NCBI RefSeq assembly: GCF_029338355.1
Contig: NZ_CP119803.1
Coordinates: 62,001 to 126,000 of the forward strand
Reading direction: 5' to 3'
DNA from: Halosegnis marinus
Lineage (GTDB): Archaea; Halobacteriota; Halobacteria; Halobacteriales; Haloarculaceae
DNA: 64,000 nucleotides
Made by a program: the position numbers and the translations under genes. This document shows positions 1-8,712 of the stretch, piece by piece (the first letter of the stretch is position 1; each line of letters begins with the position of its first letter). A model generated the notes under the pieces. That model saw only the letters and a list, made by a program, of their open reading frames with translations, did not search any database and had not been told where the DNA came from.

Positions 1-2358
1 GAGCTCGTCGTCGATTCGGGCGCGCTCGCAGCGACGCTTCGGCGGCGGCATGGCAAGCAGCTTGCCGAGCACGCCGACCTAACAGCGCTCGACGCTGGGT
101 CCCGGGGTGGGGGCCACGAGCCAGCTCCAGACAGGGAGGCCATCGCGACGGCCCACCAGTGGGTGACGCAGGTGCGCGATGGGACGGGCCCGGTGGCGAT
201 GATCGCCGCGCTTGTTGCAGCCGACGGGCATGAACGGACGCTTGCAGCGCTCGCCGCGGATCCGGCTGTCGCGCCGGCACAGGCCACGCTGTACGTGTAT
301 GCCCGACGGCTCGCCGAGGCGGGGCTCGTCGAGTATGAGCGCCACACCGGTCGCAATGACTCCTCTGTCGTTCGGCTCACCGCGGCTGGTGTGGCCGCCA
401 GCCAGTATATCGCAGCCGATGGCCAGACGGTGCGTGACCCCTGGCAATCCCAGCTCGATGGCCAGTGTATCGATACCCACATCGATTCACCCAGTACAGT
501 GGACGACCGCTCGGTGGGGGGCCAAAGGGTCGAGGACGCCCAGTTGAGCGAGGACGCCCCGATCGACGGCCCCTCCGTGGAGGCACACCTTGCGAGCATG
601 GGCGATCCAGACGAGACGGACCGGTGGACCCAGTGGCTGACGGGCCCGTCGACGGCCGTGGACGGCCATGTAGTCCACCGACGGACGACCGCCCCGCTCG
701 CGACGGGCGCTGATGTCGCGCTTGCACCCGGGCCCACGCTGAATTGGCACGAAGAGGACGGCGGCGATGCTCGCGTTGGCTACATTTCGCAGGCCCACGA
801 CGATGAGCTCCTCGTGATGGTCCAGTACGCGCTTGATCCCCTCGCCACCCTGGGACGCATCGCGGCGAGTGTATGTTCACCCCGAGTGTTCGCCCGGTGT
901 CTCGACGACGAGCAGGTGGGCGAGGCCTTCGAAGCGCTGTTCGCGGACTTCGAGCGTGAGCTCGCGGAGCTGTCGCTTGACACCGAGCCCACCACGACGG
1001 ACATGCTCGTCGACGGGCTCCAGGCCGGGTGGGTGAGCCCGACCGAACGCGATCGCGACGCGCTCGCTGATCGTTGGCTCGGCGTTCGCGCCCACCTGCT
1101 TGAGCGAGTGGGCCAGCTCACGGGCCCGCCCGGTCACCGTGGCGACCCCGACGCCCGCGGCCGCGTCTTTGCGGCGCTGCATGGGCTCACGGCGAGCATG
1201 ACGAGTTTGCTGTATGCGGCTGGGTATACGCCCGTCATCAACGTGCGCGTCCCCCAAACCGCGACGCTCCAGGAGGACCGCCACTACCGGCGTGCCTTCC
1301 TCGACTTCTGTCGGTATACGATCCCGAAGCATGCCGTCTACGAGTCCGAAACGGGCTGGCATTCGTGGTTTCGACAAGTAGCAGATCCCGACGCTGTCGG
1401 CTGGGACACCGACAAGCTCTCGGCGCGTCTACCGCCTGGCCTCGACCCTGACAGCCCGATGGCCAATCCAACGACGAAATGGGTGCTTTCAGGGCCCGGC
1501 ATCGACACGTTCCAAGATGGGATCCGGCGGGCGATCGGCGCCGAACAACGCCGGCTTCGGACGCGAGCCGACGGCGAGGGTGCCCCGCCGGCGCTCGACA
1601 TCGCGATCGCCGACGCGAGCCATCCCGACGCGCTCGATGCGATCATCGAAACGCTGGCCGAGGCCAAGGGGTTTCGCGTGCCCGAGACCCCCAGTCAAGC
1701 TCCTGCACCTATTGCCCAGCTCAGGCGGCGCCTAACGCGCGTGCTTGGGTGCGACGACCGCGCGGGCTGTCCACCCCAGCATGTCGCGGATGCGCTCCTC
1801 CGGCTGCGTGCGCCCGCACAGCCACGGCCGCTTCGCGCCGGCGATATTGACGCGACGCTCGCACGGCTGCCCGCGGCGTGTGTGGTTCCGGATGCGCCCG
1901 ACACGAGCGGGCGGATTCTCCAGTGCATGCTCGCAAGCGACGGGCCGTGTGGGCGCAAGCAGGCGCTTGAACGCTTGGGCATTCATCCGAACACGTGGGA
2001 CCGGCGGCTGCGGGGGCTGCGCGAGCGCGGGCTTGTAACTGCAGTGGAAGGCGAGGGGTATGTGCAGTATGAGGCGACGCTGTCGACTCCGGAGGAGGCC
2101 ACGACAGAGCCTGATCAGTCGAGGAAGCCCAACAGAGATCCGGCGGCCACAGCTGCGCCGCACAGGCGATCGGCACAGAGGACAGAGCGGCGGCGCCACG
2201 AGGCTCCGTCCTGGAGTGGCATGCCACCTGGTGGGGCACCCCCGTTAGCTGCAGCTCTCTCGCCAGCGACGCGTGTGGTTCGGTTAGCCCGCCCGGTAGG
2301 GATGCCACTGGATGAGCGGATGGCCATGGAGGTCGACAACACTGCGTTGAGTGGGTGA
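1..2358 (+). CDS. Large winged-helix protein, 5' end outside window
   Basis: The frame is open from the first base, so the true start lies upstream; a GTG at 163 is only an internal candidate. The visible part is about 785 residues. Near the N-terminus a winged-helix-like segment can be seen (YVYARRLAEAGLVEYERHTG), and near residue 630 after the GTG there is a second one (LERLGIHPNTWDRRLRGLRE followed by RGLVTAVEGEGY). The middle is a long alpha-helical region of unknown fold, with no ATPase or nuclease motif. The last 80 residues are low in order and rich in Pro, Arg and Ala. Two DNA-binding ends suggest a regulator or replication-type protein of a haloarchaeal mobile element, but this is inference and no family is recognised. 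Confidence 0.6.
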   Translation, partial: ELVVDSGALAATLRRRHGKQLAEHADLTALDAGSRGGGHEPAPDREAIATAHQWVTQVRDGTGPVAMIAALVAADGHERTLAALAADPAVAPAQATLYVYARRLAEAGLVEYERHTGRNDSSVVRLTAAGVAASQYIAADGQTVRDPWQSQLDGQCIDTHIDSPSTVDDRSVGGQRVEDAQLSEDAPIDGPSVEAHLASMGDPDETDRWTQWLTGPSTAVDGHVVHRRTTAPLATGADVALAPGPTLNWHEEDGGDARVGYISQAHDDELLVMVQYALDPLATLGRIAASVCSPRVFARCLDDEQVGEAFEALFADFERELAELSLDTEPTTTDMLVDGLQAGWVSPTERDRDALADRWLGVRAHLLERVGQLTGPPGHRGDPDARGRVFAALHGLTASMTSLLYAAGYTPVINVRVPQTATLQEDRHYRRAFLDFCRYTIPKHAVYESETGWHSWFRQVADPDAVGWDTDKLSARLPPGLDPDSPMANPTTKWVLSGPGIDTFQDGIRRAIGAEQRRLRTRADGEGAPPALDIAIADASHPDALDAIIETLAEAKGFRVPETPSQAPAPIAQLRRRLTRVLGCDDRAGCPPQHVADALLRLRAPAQPRPLRAGDIDATLARLPAACVVPDAPDTSGRILQCMLASDGPCGRKQALERLGIHPNTWDRRLRGLRERGLVTAVEGEGYVQYEATLSTPEEATTEPDQSRKPNRDPAATAAPHRRSAQRTERRRHEAPSWSGMPPGGAPPLAAALSPATRVVRLARPVGMPLDERMAMEVDNTALSG

Positions 2359-2474
2359 CTCGCTGTCAACGGGGAACCGTAGTGCGAGCTCAATGGGCCA
2401 ACCGTGCCGCCATCAAAGCCGCCGCCGATGCGGGATCTCTCTCGGTGATGTGGCCAACGACGAACCCACGAATA

Positions 2475-2495
2475 CGTTCGTAGTGGCTACGAACG
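2475..2495. repeat. Hyphenated palindrome CGTTCGTAG-N3-CTACGAACG
   Basis: A perfect 9-bp inverted repeat with a 3-base centre lies in the 193-bp space between two convergent genes. The same core GTTCGTAG-N3-CTACGAAC recurs at 18407-18425 and 54773-54791, and with a 5-base centre at 54681-54703. Here it could act as a bidirectional hairpin between the converging stop codons, but no T-tract follows, and recurrence in promoter and origin regions fits a protein-binding site better. Confidence 0.6.
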
Positions 2496-2551
2496 AGGCA
2501 TCCCTCGCTGGAACAGTCCCACAGAGCTCGTGAAGAACACACTCTTGCCCG

Positions 2552-4345
2552 CTACCGCTCCGGCGTCACGTCCCATTCATATCCTTCCTGGAGCTCTTTC
2601 CGGCGCTCGGCCACTTCCTTCTGAAACTCCGAGAGCCACTCTTCGAACGTACTCCCGTCGTTGTCTTCATTGCCGATCAAGCGGCTGACTATGCCCTGTG
2701 GATCTGGCTTCGTATGAAGATGCGACATCGCATCGGGACGCGCTTTCCTGGGAAAAGTACCCTCTGCCGCATACGTGAATACGTTATCTACGACATCAAC
2801 CCCAAGCTCATAGTTCAGCTGACAGCGAGCGAACGTATCTGCGAACCCATTGGGCCGCCTAGCGCCGATACGCTCGATCTGATAGCCAAAGGAGAGCAAT
2901 GCGAGCCCAACCGTGACCGCAAGCCCATCCAGCTCCGCCTCGAGCGACTTGTTAAACATCGATGTCCAGACACTCAGTGGATTGCCGCCGCCAAACGGGA
3001 GCTCACCAGTCCGGCCATAGTATCTGAGGATATCGTTGTACAGGGTCCCAAGATATCGTATCTGGTTTCTGATCGCCCGCACCGCGTTTGACTCTGTACT
3101 GCCTCCAAGCCAAACTTCGGGGGATGCCACTAGCTTCCCGTTGTATTCCTTGACAAACTTTTCAAAAAATTGTGGGACAACCCTTCCACAGAAGTCAAAG
3201 ATCTGATCATGGAGGTTGTGATCTGTTTCGTTCCGCCTAAGCAGTATCACATACGGATGGATCAGATGATACCAAACACTGACGAACGCGATCGGATCGG
3301 TAGTGTCGACAGCCGTATTCAGAATGTCTCCCATCCGATCCGTCACTGTCCGATATGGCCACCAGAGGTCGATGTCTTCATCGTGGGCAACCACGATTGC
3401 CGAACCCAGGCCATCTAATCCAAGCTGCAACACATTGTGGTAATTCTCCGAGAGCCCGGCTATTGTAATCGTTTCGACACTCTCAGCTATCCGGTATACG
3501 ACGCGCCGATGACCGAAGCGCGACGCCTCGATGAGCATATCTTCGTAGGTGTTCTTCACCAGTGGCTCAATGAGGGCATCGACATACCCGGATGAATCGT
3601 CGATCGAGGACTCTGGTAGTGCCGCGATCATGGCGTTGATCGCTCGCTCTATCCCGCCAAGTCCAAGCTCGACAGTCGATGTCTGGCCATCATCCAACCC
3701 ACCACGAACCATGGTGATGAGCGACTCAAACGGATGGGTCGGGTCGTCCCGTATCGCCTTCACGCTTGGATACGCACCAAACAACGATTCCGGCGCGAGA
3801 TCTGTCTCTAAAAGGAGCTCGATGACAGACTCCGGATTCAGCCGCTCAACCATCGTGGTCACATACTCGACAAGCTCGTAGCTGGCCGCGATCCCGAGTA
3901 CGATCACACCAAGGATCAGCCCGCTCGCGACGGCCTGCCAGTCGGCCCCAATCCCAGGCGCCAGGTATGGGCCGGCGTAGAGCCCGACAATCGACCCGAC
4001 AACGACGACACCGAAGAGCGCGAACGTCTGTTGGAAGCGTCCATCGCGAACAAGCGCCGGCGCGGCACGCCCAGCGTGCGTGTCTGCAACCAGCTGAAAG
4101 CCGACGAAGGTCACCGAAAAGACGATTGCAAGGATCGTCCCGCTAATCGTCGCCAGGGTCAACACCACTCGGGTGAGTGTTTGTGGTGGTTGTGTGAACG
4201 GGATCGTGATGCCGAGAGCCACTGCAACCACCGTCGCAACGCCATATAATCCCCAGCGAAGTGCGCTTCTGTGGCCATCGAGCCACCCGTAGATCCGATC
4301 ACGCACGGGTGGATTGCTATCCATTGTTCCCTGGTACAGGGGCAA
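2552..4345 (-). CDS. DUF2254-like integral membrane protein
   Basis: A 597-residue protein with an N-terminal membrane block: about four hydrophobic helices near residues 29-50, 62-85, 107-128 and 137-160, followed by a long soluble region of about 430 residues with short hydrophobic helices. Two helices, a charged linker (VADTHAGRAAPALVRDGRFQ) and two more helices followed by a big cytoplasmic part resembles the DUF2254 membrane family; function is unknown there too. An alternative start at the second Met (4324) removes seven residues. It stands alone, convergent with the gene before it. I see no enzyme motif. Confidence 0.65.
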   Translation of the reverse strand: MPLYQGTMDSNPPVRDRIYGWLDGHRSALRWGLYGVATVVAVALGITIPFTQPPQTLTRVVLTLATISGTILAIVFSVTFVGFQLVADTHAGRAAPALVRDGRFQQTFALFGVVVVGSIVGLYAGPYLAPGIGADWQAVASGLILGVIVLGIAASYELVEYVTTMVERLNPESVIELLLETDLAPESLFGAYPSVKAIRDDPTHPFESLITMVRGGLDDGQTSTVELGLGGIERAINAMIAALPESSIDDSSGYVDALIEPLVKNTYEDMLIEASRFGHRRVVYRIAESVETITIAGLSENYHNVLQLGLDGLGSAIVVAHDEDIDLWWPYRTVTDRMGDILNTAVDTTDPIAFVSVWYHLIHPYVILLRRNETDHNLHDQIFDFCGRVVPQFFEKFVKEYNGKLVASPEVWLGGSTESNAVRAIRNQIRYLGTLYNDILRYYGRTGELPFGGGNPLSVWTSMFNKSLEAELDGLAVTVGLALLSFGYQIERIGARRPNGFADTFARCQLNYELGVDVVDNVFTYAAEGTFPRKARPDAMSHLHTKPDPQGIVSRLIGNEDNDGSTFEEWLSEFQKEVAERRKELQEGYEWDVTPER

Positions 4346-5143
4346 TGTGTTAGTTTATTCGACAGTCGCGCGATAAATATGTGAGCCAGCTTTTCAGTAT
4401 TCTGGCCCCCGGCGAACCGATGTATCGAGCACTACAGACGACTCCCTGCCAGCGTCCAGATTAACTGAAACATTCGCAATACTGCATCGGGGTAACCAGA
4501 GAGGCCAAGCTGGTCGTCGGGAAGCGTTTAGCACAGATACGACAGCTGTATAGGGCGTATCTGTGATCCGAGGCACCGGGGGTACAGTATGAGCGGGCAA
4601 ATCGATTCTACCAATGAATCCACCAGACAACGAGCCACTTCCGCGATGCGGGCAACACGGTTGTTCGTATCAGCCTCACTAAGAGATGCAGCCACTCCAG
4701 ATACAATCGCGTTAGATTGGGACACTGCGTCCATCATTGCGGTACCTATGAGTACTACTGTACTCTCGTACTGCGGTTTTGAACATCTAATCACGTCATA
4801 GGGAGTCCACCGCGAGTACTCCGATTTTGTCGGGCGTAGTTTCGATCAATGTGTGGATCGTCTGCTTGGAGATATGCGGGAGTATAGCCCGTTTTGCATG
4901 GTCTTACCTCGCTGAGAGCGTCTACACTACCACAGGGACATTGAGGCCTGCACACTCTATCTAGTCATACATATATACGTAATCTCACAGTCAGAGATCG
5001 AGGCACGCGCCGAGCGTGCAAACGAGCTCGCGTCGACACTCTTTCGACTTCGCGAGCAAGTCGCCCTTGCTGCAGATCTCGAGTGATTCTCCACTTGAAA
5101 TCAGGCCGAAAGCTTCGAGTCCCCACGGAACGGTGTTTGCGAT
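4346..5143. other. 798-bp region without a confident gene
   Basis: No intact gene is convincing. Two short stretches look like decayed coding sequence: on the minus strand about 4802-4910 (a 35-codon piece ending at a TGA, containing ISKQTIHTLIETTPDKIGVL), and on the plus strand about 4916-5086 (ending SEIEARAERANELASTLFRL and a further short helix). Neither has a start codon with a ribosome site. They may be remnants of deleted genes. The last 50 bases serve as the leader of the gene starting at 5144. Confidence 0.4.
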
Positions 5144-5596
5144 ATGGAAGATACCCGTCGGCTACTGCCACTGGTGTTGCTGCGCGCCAGTGACAACGAA
5201 GCAGTCGAGGGGATCACCCGGATGCAGAAGCTCGTCTTTCTCGCTCAAGAAGAGCTGTCTGAGCTTGATGTGGGGGAGTACAGGTTCGAGCCCGATTCGT
5301 ACGGCCCGTTCTCGAGAGATCTGTATGACGATATCGACAGCCTCGTCGCAGGGGGCTACGTTGAGGAGGACGAGGAAACGACACCAAGTGGCAACACGAA
5401 GCAGGTGTACGAGCTGACGGACAAAGGAGAAATGTATCTAAACACTATCGAGGAGCTCAATGATGAAGAGCTGCCGGAGGAAGAGCTGAAGGAGCTCAAG
5501 GAGGAGTACAATTCGATGGCGCTCTTGAAGCTCCTCAAGCGGGTCTATGATGGACATCCGGACATGACTGTCAACAGCGAGCTGAACCTCGCATAA
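5144..5596 (+). CDS. YwgA/SocA-like small protein
   Basis: A 150-residue protein. Residues 24-75 (ITRMQKLVFLAQEEL, then FEPDSYGPFSRDLYDDIDSL) match the pattern of YwgA-like and phage GepA/SocA-like proteins: a helical core with a conserved QKLVFL and a YGPFS loop, then a winged-helix-like end (YELTDKGEMYL). The C-terminal half is strongly acidic and probably a helical extension. In bacteria, relatives act as antitoxin-like adaptors or unknown partners; no partner gene is adjacent here (the next gene is convergent, 32 bp away). The family assignment is by eye and function is not known. Confidence 0.6.
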   Translation: MEDTRRLLPLVLLRASDNEAVEGITRMQKLVFLAQEELSELDVGEYRFEPDSYGPFSRDLYDDIDSLVAGGYVEEDEETTPSGNTKQVYELTDKGEMYLNTIEELNDEELPEEELKELKEEYNSMALLKLLKRVYDGHPDMTVNSELNLA

Positions 5597-5628
5597 AATC
5601 ACTCGGTAGCTGCACACCTGGCAGTGAG

Positions 5629-6549
5629 CTAGCCTTTGTATCCGAGAGCTTCCAGCCGATCGTCTATTTGATCCTCGGTAAGCTCTGGCGATGTCTTGTG
5701 GAGTCGTTTCTTGATTTCTTCAGGATCATTGGTGTTAATATTCTCTACATACTCAACGACGACATCAAGCATCGCCTCATCCACATCACCGCCTGTTGGA
5801 TGATCGCGCTCTGAGCGGCGTCCCTGATCCCGCTCCTCATCATCTACATCCGGTATTTCGCCGAATGAAATAAACGAGATATCCTGCTCATGAAGATACA
5901 CATACTGGGTCTCGTTATTAGATAATGCCCCATTCTCATTGTGGCTGGGTATATGCCCCTCAAAGTCGATGAGGAGATCGCGACTCTGGACTGTATTCCC
6001 CCTTATCATTACTTCTCCCTCGACAATCGCCCCTTCAGTTGTCACGACTTTTGCCAGGGGATCGTCTAATAATTCTTGTTGAAACATGTGGTCCCACACC
6101 TCAACGCGAGGTGTTGCATCGGGGCGACCAAACCTGCTAAGTTGATCATGCACCGCCGTGTACGGCCATGTCGCTGCGACTGTCTCTCGGACTTCCAGTG
6201 CCCGGCCGGATCCGAGTTTCGGGGTGAGATAATGCTGAATAGTCGCAAGGAGACCCGCCAGTAACAGGCACAATGCAACGATAGAGAGATATCCGTGAAT
6301 GATCGTTCCGATCCCCAAGCCTGTTAATCCGTCCGCCGTCAGCCAGGCTCGAGACGCCACACTGATGAGGACGTAATGAAGAATCAGCGAGACCAAACTA
6401 AGCACGATACTGCCGACAATCGAGTCAAGTCGTGAGTACTGGTCGACGGTCTTGCGGAGATACAAATAGAGCTTGATGCCGATAACACCAGGTACGATAA
6501 GCAGGATAACCGAGAGGATATTGAGCCCGACAAGATTCCCTAGTGCCAT
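5629..6549 (-). CDS. Membrane protein, DUF6338-like
   Basis: A 306-residue protein with four likely membrane helices within the first 125 residues (about 10-30, 44-66, 78-92 and 95-113). A soluble domain follows with a VWDHMFQQ segment, then a beta-rich part (VVTTEGAIVEGEVMIRGNTV). That order (membrane block, WD-F motif, small beta barrel) resembles DUF6338 membrane proteins, whose role is unknown. The C-terminus carries an acidic linker and a helical tail (TSPELTEDQIDDRLEALGY). It converges on the YwgA-like gene. The assignment to DUF6338 is tentative. Confidence 0.55.
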   Translation of the reverse strand: MALGNLVGLNILSVILLIVPGVIGIKLYLYLRKTVDQYSRLDSIVGSIVLSLVSLILHYVLISVASRAWLTADGLTGLGIGTIIHGYLSIVALCLLLAGLLATIQHYLTPKLGSGRALEVRETVAATWPYTAVHDQLSRFGRPDATPRVEVWDHMFQQELLDDPLAKVVTTEGAIVEGEVMIRGNTVQSRDLLIDFEGHIPSHNENGALSNNETQYVYLHEQDISFISFGEIPDVDDEERDQGRRSERDHPTGGDVDEAMLDVVVEYVENINTNDPEEIKKRLHKTSPELTEDQIDDRLEALGYKG

Positions 6550-6668
6550 TTCGCGTTTCTGTTGTGGCGGCTCCGTCCCTTATATCTTCGTAGCCAGTAT
6601 CGACTTAGATGATCCCTGACAGGCATGTGAATTAAGCCGATGGCCCTGGAGAGCATTTTCAACCCGTC

Positions 6669-7478
6669 ATGGCCCGCCTCTACAAATACGCAGCAAGCAG
6701 CGACAAATCGGGATACTACATCCTCAGTGGCTCGGACGAAGGGAACGCCACGATCTCGGTCACACCCTTTGGCGACCGACTATTCAACCGGCTCCCCTAC
6801 GAGGCAGGCATCCGCAATCAGAATCGCGGCCCACGCCTCCCCTCAGAGCTGTACTGGGGTTTGTTCGACGCCGGCATCCTCTACACAGGCGACGAGCCAT
6901 CCAGTGGGGAGCCGCCCGAGGCCTGGGACGACCTTGACGAGGCCACAGATGTCGACGAGGACGTCGTGGGCGCGCTGAAAGACGCGCTTGAAGAGCTCGC
7001 CCCGAGCACCCAGACGAGCCAGCAACTGGCCGCAACGTTCGATTTCGAGCTTGAGGAGCCGGACACCGGCCCGACACCCATCTGGGAGCTGCCTGAGTCA
7101 CGGTGGGCCGATATCGAATCGTTCGTACAAGCCGAGCTCGAAGACCTATATGCAGAGTACGTTGACGAAGGATGGGATCTCTCGATCTCGTTCGAGATCA
7201 CCGAACACGACGGTTTCGACAAAGCCATGCTGGAAATCATAGTGCGAAATATGCAAGGCGAGGAGTACTTCCGACATTTCGCATACGTTTGTCCCGCTCA
7301 CGGTTTCGAGACCATCGGGACGGTTTTGTACAGTGATCTAGACTGGGACCTTCGGCAATACGTGGACGCCCAGCGTTATGTGATTAAGACGGCAGTCCTT
7401 AACCTTCACGAGCAGTTCGATCTGGATCTCGGCCCTCCCTCCGCGACGACGGAGTACGTGACGGGGGTCGAATCATAG
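6669..7478 (+). CDS. Hypothetical acidic protein
   Basis: A 269-residue soluble acidic protein with typical haloarchaeal composition. I recognise no domain. The N-terminal 75 residues (RLYKYAASSDKSGYYILSGS, then a basic patch near GIRNQNRGPRLPSE) look like a small alpha/beta unit; a very acidic linker follows (residues 80-140), then a second alpha/beta domain (WDLSISFEITEHDGFDKAML). No membrane segment and no cysteine cluster. The start at the ATG at 6669 is the first in frame and follows the divergent membrane gene by 119 bp. It faces the small zinc-finger cluster, which ends 40 bp beyond its stop. Confidence 0.65.
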   Translation: MARLYKYAASSDKSGYYILSGSDEGNATISVTPFGDRLFNRLPYEAGIRNQNRGPRLPSELYWGLFDAGILYTGDEPSSGEPPEAWDDLDEATDVDEDVVGALKDALEELAPSTQTSQQLAATFDFELEEPDTGPTPIWELPESRWADIESFVQAELEDLYAEYVDEGWDLSISFEITEHDGFDKAMLEIIVRNMQGEEYFRHFAYVCPAHGFETIGTVLYSDLDWDLRQYVDAQRYVIKTAVLNLHEQFDLDLGPPSATTEYVTGVES

Positions 7479-7517
7479 TTCACTACTGCAAAAAGAACGT
7501 ACCGTGGCCGCCGCCGG

Positions 7518-7754
7518 TCACGACACCGTCTCGAAGACGTAGTACGTCCGGCCACAGCCCTCAACGGCCGTCGAGCCAGGGTACTGACACCGAACCGCCG
7601 CATACTGCGTACGGCTCGCCGCGTCGACGAGCCGGGAATGAACAGCGCCGCCTCGCATCCCCGGGGGCGGTGTGTTGTACTGGCCACAGTACGGACACTC
7701 GTCCGCCCGTCGAGAATGGCCGACTGGCCGAATCGTAAGCGACTGGTCAGTCAT
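7518..7754 (-). CDS. Small zinc-finger-like protein
   Basis: A 78-residue protein with a CPYCG knuckle at residues 20-24 and later cysteines at about 56 and 67 (RCQYPG, GCGRTYYVF), enough for one zinc site. It is a paralogue of the gene at 8006-8320: both have ADECPYCG, a spacer of roughly 40-50 residues, then GCGRTxYV close to the C-terminus. Its start overlaps the stop of the upstream 71-residue gene by 8 bp, so the two are translationally linked. Such tiny zinc proteins are frequent in haloarchaeal plasmids and viruses; a regulatory or nucleic-acid binding role is plausible but unproven. Confidence 0.6.
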   Translation of the reverse strand: MTDQSLTIRPVGHSRRADECPYCGQYNTPPPGMRGGAVHSRLVDAASRTQYAAVRCQYPGSTAVEGCGRTYYVFETVS

Positions 7755-7962
7755 ACAGATGCGCCTCCTCTTCGACGTAGACCGGCGTGCGGCCGGGATG
7801 CTCCTTCACCGGCGTCGGGAACCGGACACCGTCGCGCTCCTGGCTCGGCCGCCGGGTACGGCCAAACCCACTATTCGGGAGGAGCATCGGCCACGGGCCG
7901 AACCGCGACTCTGTCTGCGGTACTCGCTCTTCAGTGCGCGTCACCGTGATTTGTTCTTGCAT
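7747..7962 (-). CDS. Small 71-residue protein of the zinc-finger cluster
   Basis: An open frame of 71 codons starts at the ATG at 7962 immediately after an AT-rich promoter-like stretch, and its end overlaps the start of the 78-residue zinc-finger gene by 8 bp. That arrangement is the main evidence that it is real. The product is charged, proline-rich and probably disordered, starting MQEQITVTRTEERVPQ and ending VYVEEEAHLYD. No domain is recognised. The frame continues open upstream of 7962 to 8346, but that part lies over the next gene and the promoter and is likely non-coding. Confidence 0.5.
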   Translation of the reverse strand: MQEQITVTRTEERVPQTESRFGPWPMLLPNSGFGRTRRPSQERDGVRFPTPVKEHPGRTPVYVEEEAHLYD

Positions 7963-7965
7963 GAT

Positions 7966-7996
7966 ACAATTTACTATATTCGTACTATATTTGTAA
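7966..7996 (-). promoter_or_regulatory. AT-rich promoter of the 71/78-residue gene pair
   Basis: About 30 bases of nearly pure A/T in otherwise GC-rich DNA, containing two TATA-like hexamers on the minus strand (AATATAG twice), end just upstream of the ATG at 7962. In haloarchaea such a box about 25 bases before the transcription start, often with a nearly leaderless mRNA, is usual. The inference rests on composition and position only. Confidence 0.5.
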
Positions 7997-8005
7997 AGCT
8001 TGTCC

Positions 8006-8320
8006 CTAGTGAAGAATAGCGGAATACACGTAGAACGTGCGGCCACACCCCAGGGCTTGCCCAAGCGAACCGCGCGTGCGACACGTTCGCTCGCTGTACC
8101 GGCCCTCAATGAGCGAGCCATCACTGGGAATGTGCTCCTGGTCACGCACCGCACCATCGTAGTGTGCTTCCATTCCAACGAAGCAGCCACAGTACGGACA
8201 TTCGTCGGCCGGCGTCGTCTCGCGAGCCGCACGCGGAACAGCGCAACTGTCTCTCTGGCTTGTCTGGTTGGGCTTGTCCGGCTCGTAGTCCGTGACACGC
8301 CCATGCACTTTTGCCACCAT
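8006..8320 (-). CDS. Small zinc-finger-like protein, paralogue of 7518-7754
   Basis: A 104-residue protein with CPYCGCF at residues 42-48 and later cysteines (RTCRTRG, then GCGRTFYVY near the end). The knuckle ADECPYCG and the terminal GCGRTFYVY closely match the neighbouring 78-residue protein, so the two arose by duplication. The first 38 residues are an extra charged arm. It starts at ATG 8320 behind an AT-rich promoter with an inverted repeat. Function unknown; zinc binding is inferred from the cysteines. Confidence 0.6.
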   Translation of the reverse strand: MVAKVHGRVTDYEPDKPNQTSQRDSCAVPRAARETTPADECPYCGCFVGMEAHYDGAVRDQEHIPSDGSLIEGRYSERTCRTRGSLGQALGCGRTFYVYSAILH

Positions 8321-8331
8321 ATTACAGACAT

Positions 8332-8362
8332 TGCTAATGTTAGCATACTATATTATATTTGT
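8332..8362 (-). promoter_or_regulatory. Promoter with operator-like dyad TGCTAA-TG-TTAGCA
   Basis: Upstream of the 104-residue gene there is a perfect 6-bp inverted repeat with a 2-base centre at 8332-8345, directly next to an AT-rich TATA-like tract at 8346-8362. The dyad would sit between the TATA box and the start codon at 8320, where a repressor would block transcription. No protein is known to bind it; one of the small zinc proteins or the winged-helix regulator at 11048 are candidates. Confidence 0.5.
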
Positions 8363-8543
8363 GCCACCCAGCCCCAGGTGGGATGGGTAGAGCGCGGTGA
8401 ACAGCGTGAATCCCCTCGCTCACGGTTTTCTCAGGTATCACGCCCATCACAGCCCCATATCAAATCCACCCGAGCCACAACATAACAGAGATAGCAAATT
8501 TTATAATATATGCTATCCATAGTAGATATTGAGGTGCATCAAA

Positions 8544-8672
8544 ATGGCGTGTAAGGCATGTGGCGGTCCGGTTCGTACGGCGAACAACACTCGCGAGTGT
8601 CAGCATTGTGGGCTCCCGGAGGTACCACTCCGGCTCGATCCCATCTCGGATACTCCCCGCGGGATTCAGTAA
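8544..8672 (+). CDS. 42-residue double zinc-knuckle protein
   Basis: A very short gene with strong support: a GAGGTG ribosome-binding site at 8531-8536, an AT-rich promoter (ttttataatatatg at about 8495-8508), and a product with two CxxC knuckles, MACKACGG and ECQHCGLPEV, the classical four-cysteine zinc ribbon. Haloarchaeal genomes encode many zinc microproteins of this size, several with regulatory roles. It lies just past the convergent operon that ends at 8713 and is divergent from the 104-residue zinc-finger gene. Its target is unknown. Confidence 0.7.
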   Translation: MACKACGGPVRTANNTRECQHCGLPEVPLRLDPISDTPRGIQ

Positions 8673-8712
8673 CGACGGCTGCGGGCGCGGCCAGCGAGGG
8701 GCCCGCAGCCGG

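Noticed and set aside
7963-8346. N-terminal extension of the 71-residue gene up to 199 residues
   Set aside because: The extension would run over the promoter and opposite-frame part of the 104-residue zinc-finger gene; the AT-rich promoter directly before ATG 7962 supports the short form.
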